Positions 30,237 to 40,832 of a DNA stretch of 52,359 bases are shown piece after piece. Below the pieces are notes generated by a model that was not told the origin of the DNA, did not search any database, and worked only from the letters and a program-made list of their open reading frames with translations. The stretch spans positions 1-52,359 of the forward strand of contig NZ_KB905739.1 in NCBI RefSeq assembly GCF_000381045.1, given 5' to 3'. Numbering within the stretch: the stretch's first letter is position 1; each line of letters begins with the position of its first letter. The DNA is from Thermus scotoductus DSM 8553 (lineage in GTDB: Bacteria; Deinococcota; Deinococci; Deinococcales; Thermaceae). Both the position numbers and the translations under genes were made by a program.

Positions 30237-32287
30237 CCAAAGAGGACCCGCACCGCGCCGTTTTGGTCGGTGCGGTAGACCCTTACCCCATGCTGGTCCA
30301 GGCGCTCCAAGACCTCGGGGTGGGGGTGGCCATGGGGGTTCCTTCCCACGCCTATCAAGGCCACCTGGGGTCGGGTGCGTTCCAGGAGGTCCTCGTCCGT
30401 GCCCGTGCGGGAACCGTGGTGGCTAACCTTAACCACCGCCACCTGCGGGGGAGTGAGCCTTTCCTCCACCTCCCCGGGCACGTCTGCCAGGAGAAGGGCT
30501 TTGGGCCCGACGAAGTCCAGGAGGAGGACCAGACCGCCTTGGTTGTCGTCTGCTTGCGGGCCAGGAGGCCAGAGGACCTCGAGGCTCCCCCGCCCCACCC
30601 TGAGCCGCGTGCCCGCGCCGGGGTAGCGGATGGGTACCCCCTTGGCCTCCAGAGCCCGCACCAAGGGGTGATCCCGGGGAAAGGCCGGGGAGAGGAGGGC
30701 CAGGCCCACCGGGAGCTCGGCCACCACCTGGAGGAGCCCGCCGTAGTGGTCCACGTCGGGGTGGGTGGCCACCAGGACCTCGAGGGCTTCCACCCCCAGG
30801 GCCCTTAGGGCCCGCACCACCTTTTCCCCCTGCTCGGGCCGGCCCCCGTCCACCAGCACCTCGGCCCCACCCAGCCGGGCCAGCAGGGCATCCCCCTGGC
30901 CCACGTCCAGGGCCCAGAGGTCCAAGGGTTTGGGCCAGCCGGCGGCGAGGCCAGCCAGGACGGGCAGGGTGGCGAGGAGGAGGGCCTTGCGCCAGGGGAA
31001 GAGCCCGCGGAGGACGAGGAAGGGAGGCAGGAGGGCCAGGTAGTAAAGGGCAAAGCCCGGGGGCGAGACCTCCCCCCACCGGAGCAGGGGTCCTTGGGAG
31101 GCGACCTGAGCCAGGGCCAGGAGGGCTCGGGCCAGGGCTTCCACCAGGGGCGCCAGGACTCCCCCAAGGAGGAGCTTCAGAAGACCCAGGGGCACGAGGA
31201 GGGCCGCCAGGGGGAGGGCAAGGAGGTTGACCAGGGGGGCGAGGAGGGGGAGGAAGGCGAAGTGGTGGAGGAGGAGGGGGATAAGGGGGAGCTGGGCGGC
31301 CAGGCTGGCGGCGAGGCCCCCGAGGAGCCAGCCCCGGGCCCCTGAGGGAAGGGCCAAGGCGGGGAGGACCAGGGCCAGGCCCAGCACCGCCAGGTAGGAG
31401 AGCTGGAAGCCTAGGCCCAGGAGGGCCTCGGGGCGGAGGAGGAGTTGGAGGAAAAGGGCCAACCCCAAGGCCTGGAAGACCCCCGCGGCTCCCAGGCCGA
31501 GGAAGAGCCCCAGGAGGGAAAGGCCCGCCATGAGGCTCGCCCGCAGCAGGGAGGGGCTGGGGCCTGCCAGCCACAGGTAGGCGGGGAGAAGGAGGAGGGC
31601 GAGGAGGTAGCGCCACCGCCCCAGGGGAAGAAGGGCTAGGGTCGCCGCCAAATAGCCCACGTTCTGCCCGGAGACCGCAAGGAGGTGGGCGAGGCCCGCT
31701 TTCTGGAAGAGGGGGTAGGCGTCCTCGAGGCCCCTTTTGTCCCCTAGGACCAGGCCCTCCACCACTTCCCCGACCTGGGGGGAGAGGCCCGCGGTGAGGC
31801 GCTCTCGCCAGGGTGCCCGAGGATCGGGTAGGGGGGCCAGGGCCTCCGCCCGTTCCACGTGAAACACCCCTCTTATCCCCCGGGAGAGGAGCCAGGTGCG
31901 CTGGTCAAAGCCCCCGGGGTTGCGCTTGCCCTGGGGTGGAGCCAGGTACCCCCTCAGCCGGTAGCGGCCATCCTCCAGGCCCGGGTAGTGCTGCACCCAG
32001 AGCCTGTGCCCCTGCCAGAGGATGGTGCCTTGGTGGAGGGTGAAGACACCCTCGAGGCGGGTGCCGTAAGGGGGTTCCGGTACGGGGAAGAGGAGGCCCC
32101 GGAGGAGGACAAAAACGAGCCCAAGGGCGAAGGGAAGCCGGAGGAAGGGGAGGAGTAAGGGCGCCAGGAGAAGGACCCAGGGATGGAAAAGCCCCCAGGC
32201 TCCCAGGAGCCCGCCTAGACCCAGGCCTACCCCTGGACCCCAGGTAGAGAGGGGAGGCTTGGGGAAGAATGCCCTAGGGCCGGACAT
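30224..32287 (-). CDS. comEC: Competence protein ComEC/Rec2 (DNA uptake channel)
   Basis: The 687-residue product has an N-terminal soluble region and a large block of hydrophobic segments containing [22 protein letters not shown] (read in parts). It ends in a metallo-beta-lactamase-like domain with [22 protein letters not shown] and [13 protein letters not shown]. That is the full ComEC layout: channel plus putative nuclease for bringing single-stranded DNA across the inner membrane. It overlaps comEA by 14 bases. A parS-like sequence lies within its coding region near 31851. Confidence 0.95.
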   Translation of the reverse strand: MSGPRAFFPKPPLSTWGPGVGLGLGGLLGAWGLFHPWVLLLAPLLLPFLRLPFALGLVFVLLRGLLFPVPEPPYGTRLEGVFTLHQGTILWQGHRLWVQHYPGLEDGRYRLRGYLAPPQGKRNPGGFDQRTWLLSRGIRGVFHVERAEALAPLPDPRAPWRERLTAGLSPQVGEVVEGLVLGDKRGLEDAYPLFQKAGLAHLLAVSGQNVGYLAATLALLPLGRWRYLLALLLLPAYLWLAGPSPSLLRASLMAGLSLLGLFLGLGAAGVFQALGLALFLQLLLRPEALLGLGFQLSYLAVLGLALVLPALALPSGARGWLLGGLAASLAAQLPLIPLLLHHFAFLPLLAPLVNLLALPLAALLVPLGLLKLLLGGVLAPLVEALARALLALAQVASQGPLLRWGEVSPPGFALYYLALLPPFLVLRGLFPWRKALLLATLPVLAGLAAGWPKPLDLWALDVGQGDALLARLGGAEVLVDGGRPEQGEKVVRALRALGVEALEVLVATHPDVDHYGGLLQVVAELPVGLALLSPAFPRDHPLVRALEAKGVPIRYPGAGTRLRVGRGSLEVLWPPGPQADDNQGGLVLLLDFVGPKALLLADVPGEVEERLTPPQVAVVKVSHHGSRTGTDEDLLERTRPQVALIGVGRNPHGHPHPEVLERLDQHGVRVYRTDQNGAVRVLFGYAW
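31851..31866. promoter_or_regulatory. Second parS-like site inside comEC
   Basis: CGTTCCACGTGAAACA matches the parS consensus at 14 of 16 positions, with the central CACGTGAAACA intact. It lies 3.9 kb from the better site. Being inside a coding region does not exclude function, since parS sites in other bacteria often lie within genes. Confidence 0.55.
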
Positions 32288-32582
32288 AGGGCCTGAGCCG
32301 TTCCAGGGTGGCGGGGCCGATGCCCTTGACCCTCAGGAGGTCCTCCACCCGGGCGTAGGGTCTTCCCGCCACGATCCTCTGGGCCAGCACGGGGCCGACC
32401 CCAGGGAGGCTCATGAGCTCCTCGAGGCTGGCTTGGTTCAAGCTAATGGGCTCAGGGGCTGGGGGCTCAAAGCTGGCCTCCGCCAGGGTTTCCACCCACA
32501 CCGGCTGGGGTTTCGGGACCAGCTTGGGCCAGAGGCTGGAAAGACCCAGGAGGGCTACCGCGAGGAGGTAGAGGAGGACCAC
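32274..32582 (-). CDS. comEA: Competence protein ComEA (DNA-binding, helix-hairpin-helix)
   Basis: The product has about 102 residues. An N-terminal membrane helix (VVLLYLLAVALLGLSSLW) and a short linker lead to two helix-hairpin-helix units, SLNQASLEELMSLPGVGPVLAQRIV and [22 protein letters not shown] (given in parts). It is the envelope DNA receptor that hands DNA to ComEC. GTG 32582 is chosen because the protein then starts at its membrane helix; an upstream frame is antisense to the preceding gene. It overlaps that gene by 28 bases and comEC by 14. Confidence 0.88.
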   Translation of the reverse strand: MVLLYLLAVALLGLSSLWPKLVPKPQPVWVETLAEASFEPPAPEPISLNQASLEELMSLPGVGPVLAQRIVAGRPYARVEDLLRVKGIGPATLERLRPYVRP

Positions 32583-33205
32583 TCCGTCAAGGCCAGACCA
32601 AGCCCGCCTAGGAGAACCCCGGCCAGGACCCAAGGATCCACCCCGGGGTTCAGGGCCACGAAGGCCACGGTGTAGGCCAGGGTGAGGAGGGAGAGGACCT
32701 TTAAGGGGAGGGCCAAAGGGTTTCTCCCTCCCTGGGCCTTGGGCGTGGGGGCTTGGGGAGGGGACTCCGGCTCCGGGGCTAGCTCCACCGAATCCCGCTT
32801 GGGAGGGAGTTCCTCTTCCCACACCGGGGCCTTCGGGGGCTCGGGAGGAGGGGGTGGGGGAGGGGTTTCCTGGGTCAGGGGAGCCTTGGGGGCGGGGGCG
32901 GGAGCCGAGGTGGCCTTGCGGGCCCGGGCCACGTGAGGTTTCAACCCTTCCAGAAAGACCTTGAGCTCCTCCAGGGGGAAGGCCTTCAGGGGGAGGACCA
33001 GGGAATCCTCCTCCCCTTGCACCAGGAGGGTGCCGGCCTCTCCCTTGCCCACCCGGCGGATCCGGGAAAGCTCCAGGCGCTTTACCCCGGCGTCGTCCAC
33101 GAAGACCAGGTGGGCCTCGGTGACGGCCAGAAAGCCACCCGGCCCTTCCAGCTTGACCAGAGCCTCCTCGCCCAGGCGGGAAAACGCCGCTTCATACTTG
33201 CCCAT
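32555..33205 (-). CDS. Unknown membrane protein coupled to comEA-comEC
   Basis: The 216-residue product has three parts. Residues 1-95 (VKLEGPGGFLAVTEAHLVFVDDAGVKRLEL as a guide, in parts) look like a small PH/GRAM-like beta domain. Residues about 96-165 are Pro/Ala/Glu-rich linker with a run of prolines. The end has two membrane helices (LKVLSLLTLAYTVAFVAL and PWVLAGVLLGGLGLALT). TACAAT six bases before ATG 33205 gives a leaderless start. Its 3' end overlaps comEA, so it heads a three-gene competence operon. The family was not recognised. Confidence 0.8.
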   Translation of the reverse strand: MGKYEAAFSRLGEEALVKLEGPGGFLAVTEAHLVFVDDAGVKRLELSRIRRVGKGEAGTLLVQGEEDSLVLPLKAFPLEELKVFLEGLKPHVARARKATSAPAPAPKAPLTQETPPPPPPPEPPKAPVWEEELPPKRDSVELAPEPESPPQAPTPKAQGGRNPLALPLKVLSLLTLAYTVAFVALNPGVDPWVLAGVLLGGLGLALTEWSSSTSSR

Positions 33206-33211
33206 GGCTCC

Positions 33212-33221
33212 ATTGTATACT
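33212..33221. promoter_or_regulatory. Overlapping divergent -10 boxes
   Basis: Within ten bases, TACAAT on the minus strand (33217-33212) and TATACT on the plus strand (33216-33221) share a GTATAC core. Each is six or seven bases from its own start codon (ATG 33205 and GTG 33229), so the competence operon and glpQ appear to be leaderless and cannot both be opened by polymerase at once. Confidence 0.6.
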
Positions 33222-33228
33222 TCCCCTC

Positions 33229-33879
33229 GTGCCCTTGCGCTTGGGACACCGCGGCGCCCCTCGCCTGGCGGAAGGCGAGGCCCAGGTCTATGTGGAAAAT
33301 ACCCTGGAGGCATTCCGCCAGGCCTTGGAGGCTGGGCTGGACGGCTTTGAGCTAGACGTCCACCTCACCCGGGACGGGGTCTTGGTGGTGCACCACGACT
33401 TCACCCTAGAGGGCGTCCCCTTGGCCTCCTTGGCCTTCAGGGAGCTTCCGGCCTATGTGCCCACCCTCGAGGAGGTGCTGAGGACCTTCCCCGAAGCCTG
33501 GATCAACGTGGAGCTGAAAAGCCTTCCCCCGGAAACCGACGGCCGGGAGGAGGCCTTGGCCAGGCTCCTGGCCCGTTACCCCTCGGATAGGATCTGGGTG
33601 AGCTCCTTTGATCCCTTGGCCCTGGTGCGCCTTAAACGGCTTGGGGTGGGGCCCCTGGGCCTTCTTTATGAACACGAGGAGGCGGAGGCCCTGGCCCCCT
33701 GCCTGGGGGTGGAATGGGTGCATCCCGAGGCCTCTTTGCTCAGCGAGGCCAAGGTGAGGAAGCTAAGGACCCGCTACCGGGTACTGGTCTGGACGGTGAA
33801 CCGCCGCCAGCAAGCCCAGGAACTGGCCGCCTGGGGGGTGGATGCCCTGGTCACCGATTTCCCGGGGGTCCTCGTATAA
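33229..33879 (+). CDS. glpQ: Glycerophosphodiester phosphodiesterase
   Basis: The 216-residue product begins MPLRLGHRGAPRLAEGE and has the GDPD catalytic motif LGHRG. It is followed by NTLEAFRQALEAGLDGFELDVHLTRDGVLVVHHD (read in parts: metal ligands in ELDVHLT and the general acid His in VVHHD) and NVELKSLP. It hydrolyses glycerophosphodiesters to glycerol-3-phosphate and an alcohol. No signal peptide is seen, so it is cytoplasmic. GTG start, with TATACT seven bases upstream. Its stop codon TAA forms part of the -10 of ppa. Confidence 0.92.
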   Translation: MPLRLGHRGAPRLAEGEAQVYVENTLEAFRQALEAGLDGFELDVHLTRDGVLVVHHDFTLEGVPLASLAFRELPAYVPTLEEVLRTFPEAWINVELKSLPPETDGREEALARLLARYPSDRIWVSSFDPLALVRLKRLGVGPLGLLYEHEEAEALAPCLGVEWVHPEASLLSEAKVRKLRTRYRVLVWTVNRRQQAQELAAWGVDALVTDFPGVLV

Positions 33880-33880
33880 T
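33875..33880 (+). promoter_or_regulatory. Consensus TATAAT of ppa overlapping the glpQ stop
   Basis: A perfect TATAAT contains the TAA stop of glpQ (33877-33879) and lies nine bases before the ppa ATG at 33890, giving an almost leaderless message. Confidence 0.6.
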
Positions 33881-33889
33881 GGGGGGGCT

Positions 33890-34420
33890 ATGGCGAACCT
33901 GAAGAGCCTTCCCGTGGGTAAGGGTGCTCCCGAGGTGGTGAACATGGTCATCGAGGTGCCCAGGGGTTCCGGCAACAAGTACGAGTACGATCCGGAGCTT
34001 GGGGTTATCAAGCTGGACCGGGTCCTTCCCGGAGCCCAGTTCTATCCCGGGGACTACGGGTTCATTCCCTCCACCCTGGCCGAGGATGGGGATCCCCTGG
34101 ACGGCCTGGTTCTCTCCACCTACCCCCTTTTGCCCGGCGTGGTGGTGGAGGTGCGGGTGGTGGGCCTTCTGCTCATGGAGGACGAGAAGGGCGGGGACGC
34201 CAAGGTCATCGGGGTGGTGGCGGAGGACCAGCGCCTGGACCATATCCGGGATATTGCCGATGTTCCCGAAGGGGTGAGGCAGGAGATCCAGCACTTCTTT
34301 GAAACCTATAAGGCCCTCGAGGCCAAAAAGGGCAAGTGGGTCAGGGTGACGGGCTGGCGGGACCGGCAGGCGGCCCTGGAGGAGGTAAGGGCCTGCATCG
34401 CCCGCTACCAGGCCCATTGA
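33890..34420 (+). CDS. ppa: Inorganic pyrophosphatase
   Basis: The 176-residue product starts MANLKSLPVGKGAPEVVNMV. It has the family I pyrophosphatase active-site residues in RGSGNKYEYDPELG, YPGDYGFIP, DGDPLDGLVL (metal-binding aspartates) and GGDAKVIGVV. It pulls biosynthetic reactions forward by hydrolysing pyrophosphate, and the length and sequence match the well-known thermostable Thermus enzyme. The ATG at 33890 is supported by the known N-terminal sequence and by the TATAAT nine bases upstream. Confidence 0.97.
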   Translation: MANLKSLPVGKGAPEVVNMVIEVPRGSGNKYEYDPELGVIKLDRVLPGAQFYPGDYGFIPSTLAEDGDPLDGLVLSTYPLLPGVVVEVRVVGLLLMEDEKGGDAKVIGVVAEDQRLDHIRDIADVPEGVRQEIQHFFETYKALEAKKGKWVRVTGWRDRQAALEEVRACIARYQAH

Positions 34421-34488
34421 GGTGGGTTTTGAGAAAGCGTGGCCTGGCCCTTTTTCTTTAGGCTTACAATGAAGCCAGGAGGACGCTT

Positions 34489-34986
34489 ATGGTCTGCCCG
34501 GCATGCGGGGAAACCCTAGAGCTTGCGGGGTACGAGGCGGGGGACCTCCTGGACTGCGAGGCCTGCGGGGCGGTCTTGCGCCTGCTTTCCGACGGCACCC
34601 TGGAGCTGGTGGAGGCCCCCCCCGAGGAGGAAGGAGAGGCCCTTTGGGGGCTTACCGCCTATGGGGAAGGGGAGGAGGCGGTTCTGGTTTTTTCCGACGG
34701 CACCTTGGAGGAGGAGGTGCGAACCCTCAAGGCCGACCTCCTGGAAGCCCTTCGCCGCCTGGAGGAGGGGGTGGGGGAGGAACCTCCCAAGGAAGCGGAG
34801 GATGAACCCAACCTGGAGCCCGACTACGTGACGGTCCATGTGGAAACCGATGGGGGCCCCATGGCCCTGCGCCGCATCCTTTTCCCGGGAAGCCCGGACC
34901 TTTTGGAGTTCACCCTGCCCTCGGGCTCGGTGTACCAGTTCCCCTTCCGCGAGGTCCAGGAGCTTCTCAAGCCCATCCTCCTCTAA
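34489..34986 (+). CDS. Zinc-ribbon protein with LysW-like N-terminus, unknown function
   Basis: The 165-residue product starts MVCPACGETLELAGYEAGDLLDCEACGAVL, a CxxC...CxxC zinc ribbon with the LysW/ArgW-type spacing. It continues into an acidic central part and a C-terminal region (DYVTVHVETDGGPMALRRILF, LLEFTLPSGSVYQFPF). It lacks the acidic C-terminal glutamate end of true amino-group carriers, so a different role is likely. AGGAGG precedes the ATG, and a TACAAT box lies near 34464. rsmI begins one base after its stop, so the two are co-transcribed. Confidence 0.75.
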   Translation: MVCPACGETLELAGYEAGDLLDCEACGAVLRLLSDGTLELVEAPPEEEGEALWGLTAYGEGEEAVLVFSDGTLEEEVRTLKADLLEALRRLEEGVGEEPPKEAEDEPNLEPDYVTVHVETDGGPMALRRILFPGSPDLLEFTLPSGSVYQFPFREVQELLKPILL

Positions 34987-34987
34987 G

Positions 34988-35800
34988 GTGCGCCTGGTCC
35001 TGGTACCCACCCCCATCGGCAACCTGGAGGACATCACCCTAAGGGCCCTGAGGGTGCTCAAGGAGGTGGAGGTGGTGGCCTGTGAAGACACCCGGCGTAC
35101 CGGGCTTCTCCTCCGCCACTACGGCATCCCTACCCCCACCCTGCGCTTGGACCAGCACACGATGGGAAAGGCCAGGGAACTCCTTTCCCCTTACGCTTAC
35201 GTGGCCTACGCCACGGACGCCGGCACCCCGGGCATCTCCGATCCCGGGGCGGATCTGGTGCGGCTGGCGTTAGAATGGGGCTGGCGGGTGGAAGCGCTTC
35301 CGGGTCCCACCGCCCTCATCCCCGCCCTGGTGGCCTCGGGCCTGCCCACCCACCGCTTCACCTTTGAGGGGTTTCTGCCCAAGGGGGGCAAGGAGCGCAA
35401 GGAACGGCTTTGGGCCCTGGCCCGGGAAGGGAGGACCGCGGTGCTGTACGAAAGCCCCCATCGCCTGCAAAAAACCCTGGAGGACCTCATGGGGGTCTAC
35501 GGCCCCGGGCATCCCGTGGCCGTGGCCCGGGAGATCAGCAAGGTGCACGAGGAGATCTTCCGGGGGACCCTGGAGGAGGCCTGGAGGCACTTTCAAAACT
35601 CAAGGGGCGAGTTCGTTTTGGTGCTGGGACCCAAGGAGGCGCCACCCGTGGAGGCCAACCAGCTCTTGGAGGAGCTAAAAGCCCAGGGCCTTAAGGGTAA
35701 GGCCCTTTTCCGGGCCCTTCTGCAGAGGGGGGTTCCCAGGAACGAGGCCTATCGCCTGGCTTTGGAGGGGGAGAAGAAGCCCTTTGAGGAGGGAGAATGA
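34988..35800 (+). CDS. rsmI: 16S rRNA (cytidine-1402-2'-O) methyltransferase
   Basis: The 270-residue product starts VRLVLVPTPIGNLEDITLRAL at GTG 34988. It has the tetrapyrrole-methylase fold signatures (PTPIGNLEDIT, ACEDTRRTG, ATDAGTPGISDPGADLV, LPGPTALIPALVASGLP). RsmI methylates the ribose of C1402 in the ribosomal P site, using S-adenosylmethionine. The longer open frame upstream is the zinc-ribbon gene read out of frame. It overlaps pfkA by four bases (ATGA). Confidence 0.95.
   Translation: MRLVLVPTPIGNLEDITLRALRVLKEVEVVACEDTRRTGLLLRHYGIPTPTLRLDQHTMGKARELLSPYAYVAYATDAGTPGISDPGADLVRLALEWGWRVEALPGPTALIPALVASGLPTHRFTFEGFLPKGGKERKERLWALAREGRTAVLYESPHRLQKTLEDLMGVYGPGHPVAVAREISKVHEEIFRGTLEEAWRHFQNSRGEFVLVLGPKEAPPVEANQLLEELKAQGLKGKALFRALLQRGVPRNEAYRLALEGEKKPFEEGE
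35289..35302. promoter_or_regulatory. Second copy of the LacI-type palindrome, within rsmI
   Basis: TGGAAGCGCTTCCG contains the same 12-bp palindrome (GGAAGCGCTTCC, 35290-35301) found in front of eno-pyk. It lies inside the rsmI coding region, 495 bases ahead of pfkA. It could be an upstream operator for pfkA or chance; no promoter is visible beside it. Confidence 0.3.
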
Positions 35801-36765
35801 AGCGCATAGGGGTGTTTACTTCCGGCGGCGACGCCCCGGGGATGAATGCGGCCATCAGGGCGGTGGTGCGCCAGGCCTATGCCTTGGGCCTCGAGGTGAT
35901 CGGCATCCGCCGCGGCTATGCGGGCATGATCCTGGGGGAGATGGTGCCCTTGGGGGTGCGGGATGTGGCCAACATCCTTCAGCGGGGGGGAACCGTTCTC
36001 CTCACCGCAAGAAGCCAGGAGTTCCTCACGGAAGAGGGCCGGGCCAAGGCGGCGGAGAAGCTCAAAGCGGCGGGCATCGAGGGCCTGGTGGCCATCGGAG
36101 GGGACGGTACCTTTCGCGGAGCCATGCGCCTTTCGGAGGAGCACCGGATTCCCGTGGTGGGGGTGCCCGGCACCATTGACAACGACCTTTACGGCACCGA
36201 TTACACCATCGGCTTTGATACCGCGGTGAACACCGCCCTCGAGGCCATAGACCGCATCCGGGACACCGCGGCCAGCCACGAGCGGGTCTTCTTCATTGAA
36301 GTTATGGGGCGCTCCTCGGGCTTCATCGCCTTGGACGTGGGCCTGGCGGGAGGGGCGGAGGTGATCGCCGTTCCCGAGGAGCCCTTGGACCCCAAGACCA
36401 TCGCCGAGGGGCTCATGGAGTCCTTGCGGCGGGGAAAATCCAGCTCCATCGTGGTGGTGGCCGAGGGCGCCTACCCCGGGGGGGCGGCGGGGCTTCTTGC
36501 CGCCATCCAGGAGCACGTGCGGGTGGAGGCCCGGGTCACCGTCTTGGGCCATATCCAGCGGGGCGGGAGCCCCACCGCCAAGGACCGCATCCTGGCAAGC
36601 CGCCTGGGGGCGGCGGCGGTGGAGGCCCTGGCCGGGGGGACCAGCGGGGTCATGGTGGGGGAGGTGGAGGGGGAGGTGGAGCTCACCCCCCTCAAGGAGG
36701 CGGTGGAGCGTAAGAAGGACATCAACCGCTCCCTTCTGGCCCTGTCGCGGATTCTGGCCCTCTAG
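35797..36765 (+). CDS. pfkA: ATP-dependent 6-phosphofructokinase
   Basis: PfkA phosphorylates fructose-6-phosphate, the committed glycolytic step. The 322-residue product starts MKRIGVFTSGGDAPGMNAAI. Substrate and ATP sites are seen in GGDGTFRGA, PGTIDNDLYGTDYTIGFDTA (catalytic Asp in TIDND), FFIEVMGRSSGFIAL and GHIQRGGSPTAKDR. The ATG overlaps the rsmI stop, so no separate promoter is obvious. Its stop codon TAG is part of the first unit of a 21-bp tandem repeat. Confidence 0.97.
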   Translation: MKRIGVFTSGGDAPGMNAAIRAVVRQAYALGLEVIGIRRGYAGMILGEMVPLGVRDVANILQRGGTVLLTARSQEFLTEEGRAKAAEKLKAAGIEGLVAIGGDGTFRGAMRLSEEHRIPVVGVPGTIDNDLYGTDYTIGFDTAVNTALEAIDRIRDTAASHERVFFIEVMGRSSGFIALDVGLAGGAEVIAVPEEPLDPKTIAEGLMESLRRGKSSSIVVVAEGAYPGGAAGLLAAIQEHVRVEARVTVLGHIQRGGSPTAKDRILASRLGAAAVEALAGGTSGVMVGEVEGEVELTPLKEAVERKKDINRSLLALSRILAL

Positions 36766-36845
36766 ATAGCCTTGCGGCTGACCTAGATAGCCTTGCGGCT
36801 GACCTAGATAGCCTTGCGGCTGACCTAGATAGCCTTACGGCCGAT
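36762..36845. repeat. Four tandem copies of a 21-bp unit between convergent genes
   Basis: Units start at 36762, 36783, 36804 and 36825. The first three are identical (CTAGATAGCCTTGCGGCTGA plus C) and the fourth has three changes. Each unit on the minus strand can form AGCC-GCAA-GGCT, a GNRA-capped stem extended by flanking CTAG ends. Unit 1 supplies the pfkA stop and unit 4 the cvpA stop. Confidence 0.9.
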
Positions 36846-37290
36846 CTAGGCCCAGGGCCCGCCTGAGCCATGGGGAGGTCCAGGCCAGGCGGAAGGCTTC
36901 CCGGGCAAAGGGGCTCTGGCTCACCCCGTCGTAGACCGGGGTGGGAAGGTTCAGGGAGGGGTAGCGGAGGCTCCCGGCGGCGGTTTTTTCCCAGGGATAG
37001 CCGGTCCAGATGGCCAGGGCCACGAAGAGGCCCAAAAGGAACCCTCCCAGGGAGCCCAGGAGGGCCTCGAGGCCCTGGGAAAGGGAGGGAAGGGGGAGGC
37101 TTTTGGCCAGAAGCCCCAGGAGAAGCCCGAGGCCAAGACCCCACCAGGGGCCGGCAAACCCCACCTGGGCCAGGAGGAGGTAGAGCACCACCCCAAGCCC
37201 GGCGAAGGCCCCCTGGAGGCCGCTCCGGTAGCCCCAGGCCAGGGCCACGGCCAAGCCTAGCAGGGCCAGGAGATCCACCCAGGTGAGCAT
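36835..37290 (-). CDS. cvpA: CvpA family membrane protein
   Basis: The 151-residue product starts MLTWVDLLALLGLAVALAWG. It has four hydrophobic segments with the CvpA-like pattern (WGYRSGLQGAFAGLGVVLYLL and LGGFLLGLFVALAIW) and a soluble end. CvpA proteins are linked to envelope function and, in enterics, colicin V production. TAAACT six bases before the ATG indicates a leaderless start. The stop TAA is created by a change in the last unit of the adjacent tandem repeat; without it the frame would continue through heptapeptides of the GYLGQPQ type. Confidence 0.8.
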   Translation of the reverse strand: MLTWVDLLALLGLAVALAWGYRSGLQGAFAGLGVVLYLLLAQVGFAGPWWGLGLGLLLGLLAKSLPLPSLSQGLEALLGSLGGFLLGLFVALAIWTGYPWEKTAAGSLRYPSLNLPTPVYDGVSQSPFAREAFRLAWTSPWLRRALGLDRP

Positions 37291-37296
37291 GGCCTC

Positions 37297-37302
37297 AGTT
37301 TA
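37297..37302 (-). promoter_or_regulatory. -10 box of cvpA (leaderless)
   Basis: TAAACT on the minus strand, six bases before the ATG at 37290 and only five bases from the pheT stop. Confidence 0.5.
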
Positions 37303-37306
37303 CCGC

Positions 37307-40716
<3,410 letters not shown>

Positions 40717-40726
40717 TTAGAGAATA

Positions 40727-40795
40727 CCTTGCCCCGTCCCGGGCGTGGGGAGGGTGGGGCAAGGAGATGGCGGCACCCCCTTACGCTCCTTCCCC
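40727..40795 (-). promoter_or_regulatory. Attenuator-like leader of pheST
   Basis: On the minus strand GGGGAAGGAG (40795-40786) can pair with CTCCTTGCCCC (40766-40756). Alternatively CCTTGCCCC (40764-40756) pairs perfectly with GGGGCAAGG (40735-40727). The two folds exclude each other, as in antiterminator/terminator switches. The first stem's loop holds AAGGGGGTGCCGCC, which resembles the T-box bulge consensus with one base missing. No T-run follows the second stem, no stem I was seen, and no Phe-rich leader peptide is present. Confidence 0.45.
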
Positions 40796-40832
40796 GGACA
40801 GGTCGAGGACTCCGTTTCCACTCGCTTACTAA

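Noticed and set aside
36762-36845. CRISPR array
   Set aside because: The 21-bp units abut directly with no spacers, and no cas genes are present.
40727-40832. Canonical T-box riboswitch for pheST
   Set aside because: Only about 35 bases separate the upstream stop from the antiterminator-like stem, no stem I with a Phe specifier was found, and the UGG bulge is imperfect; kept only as an attenuator-like candidate.
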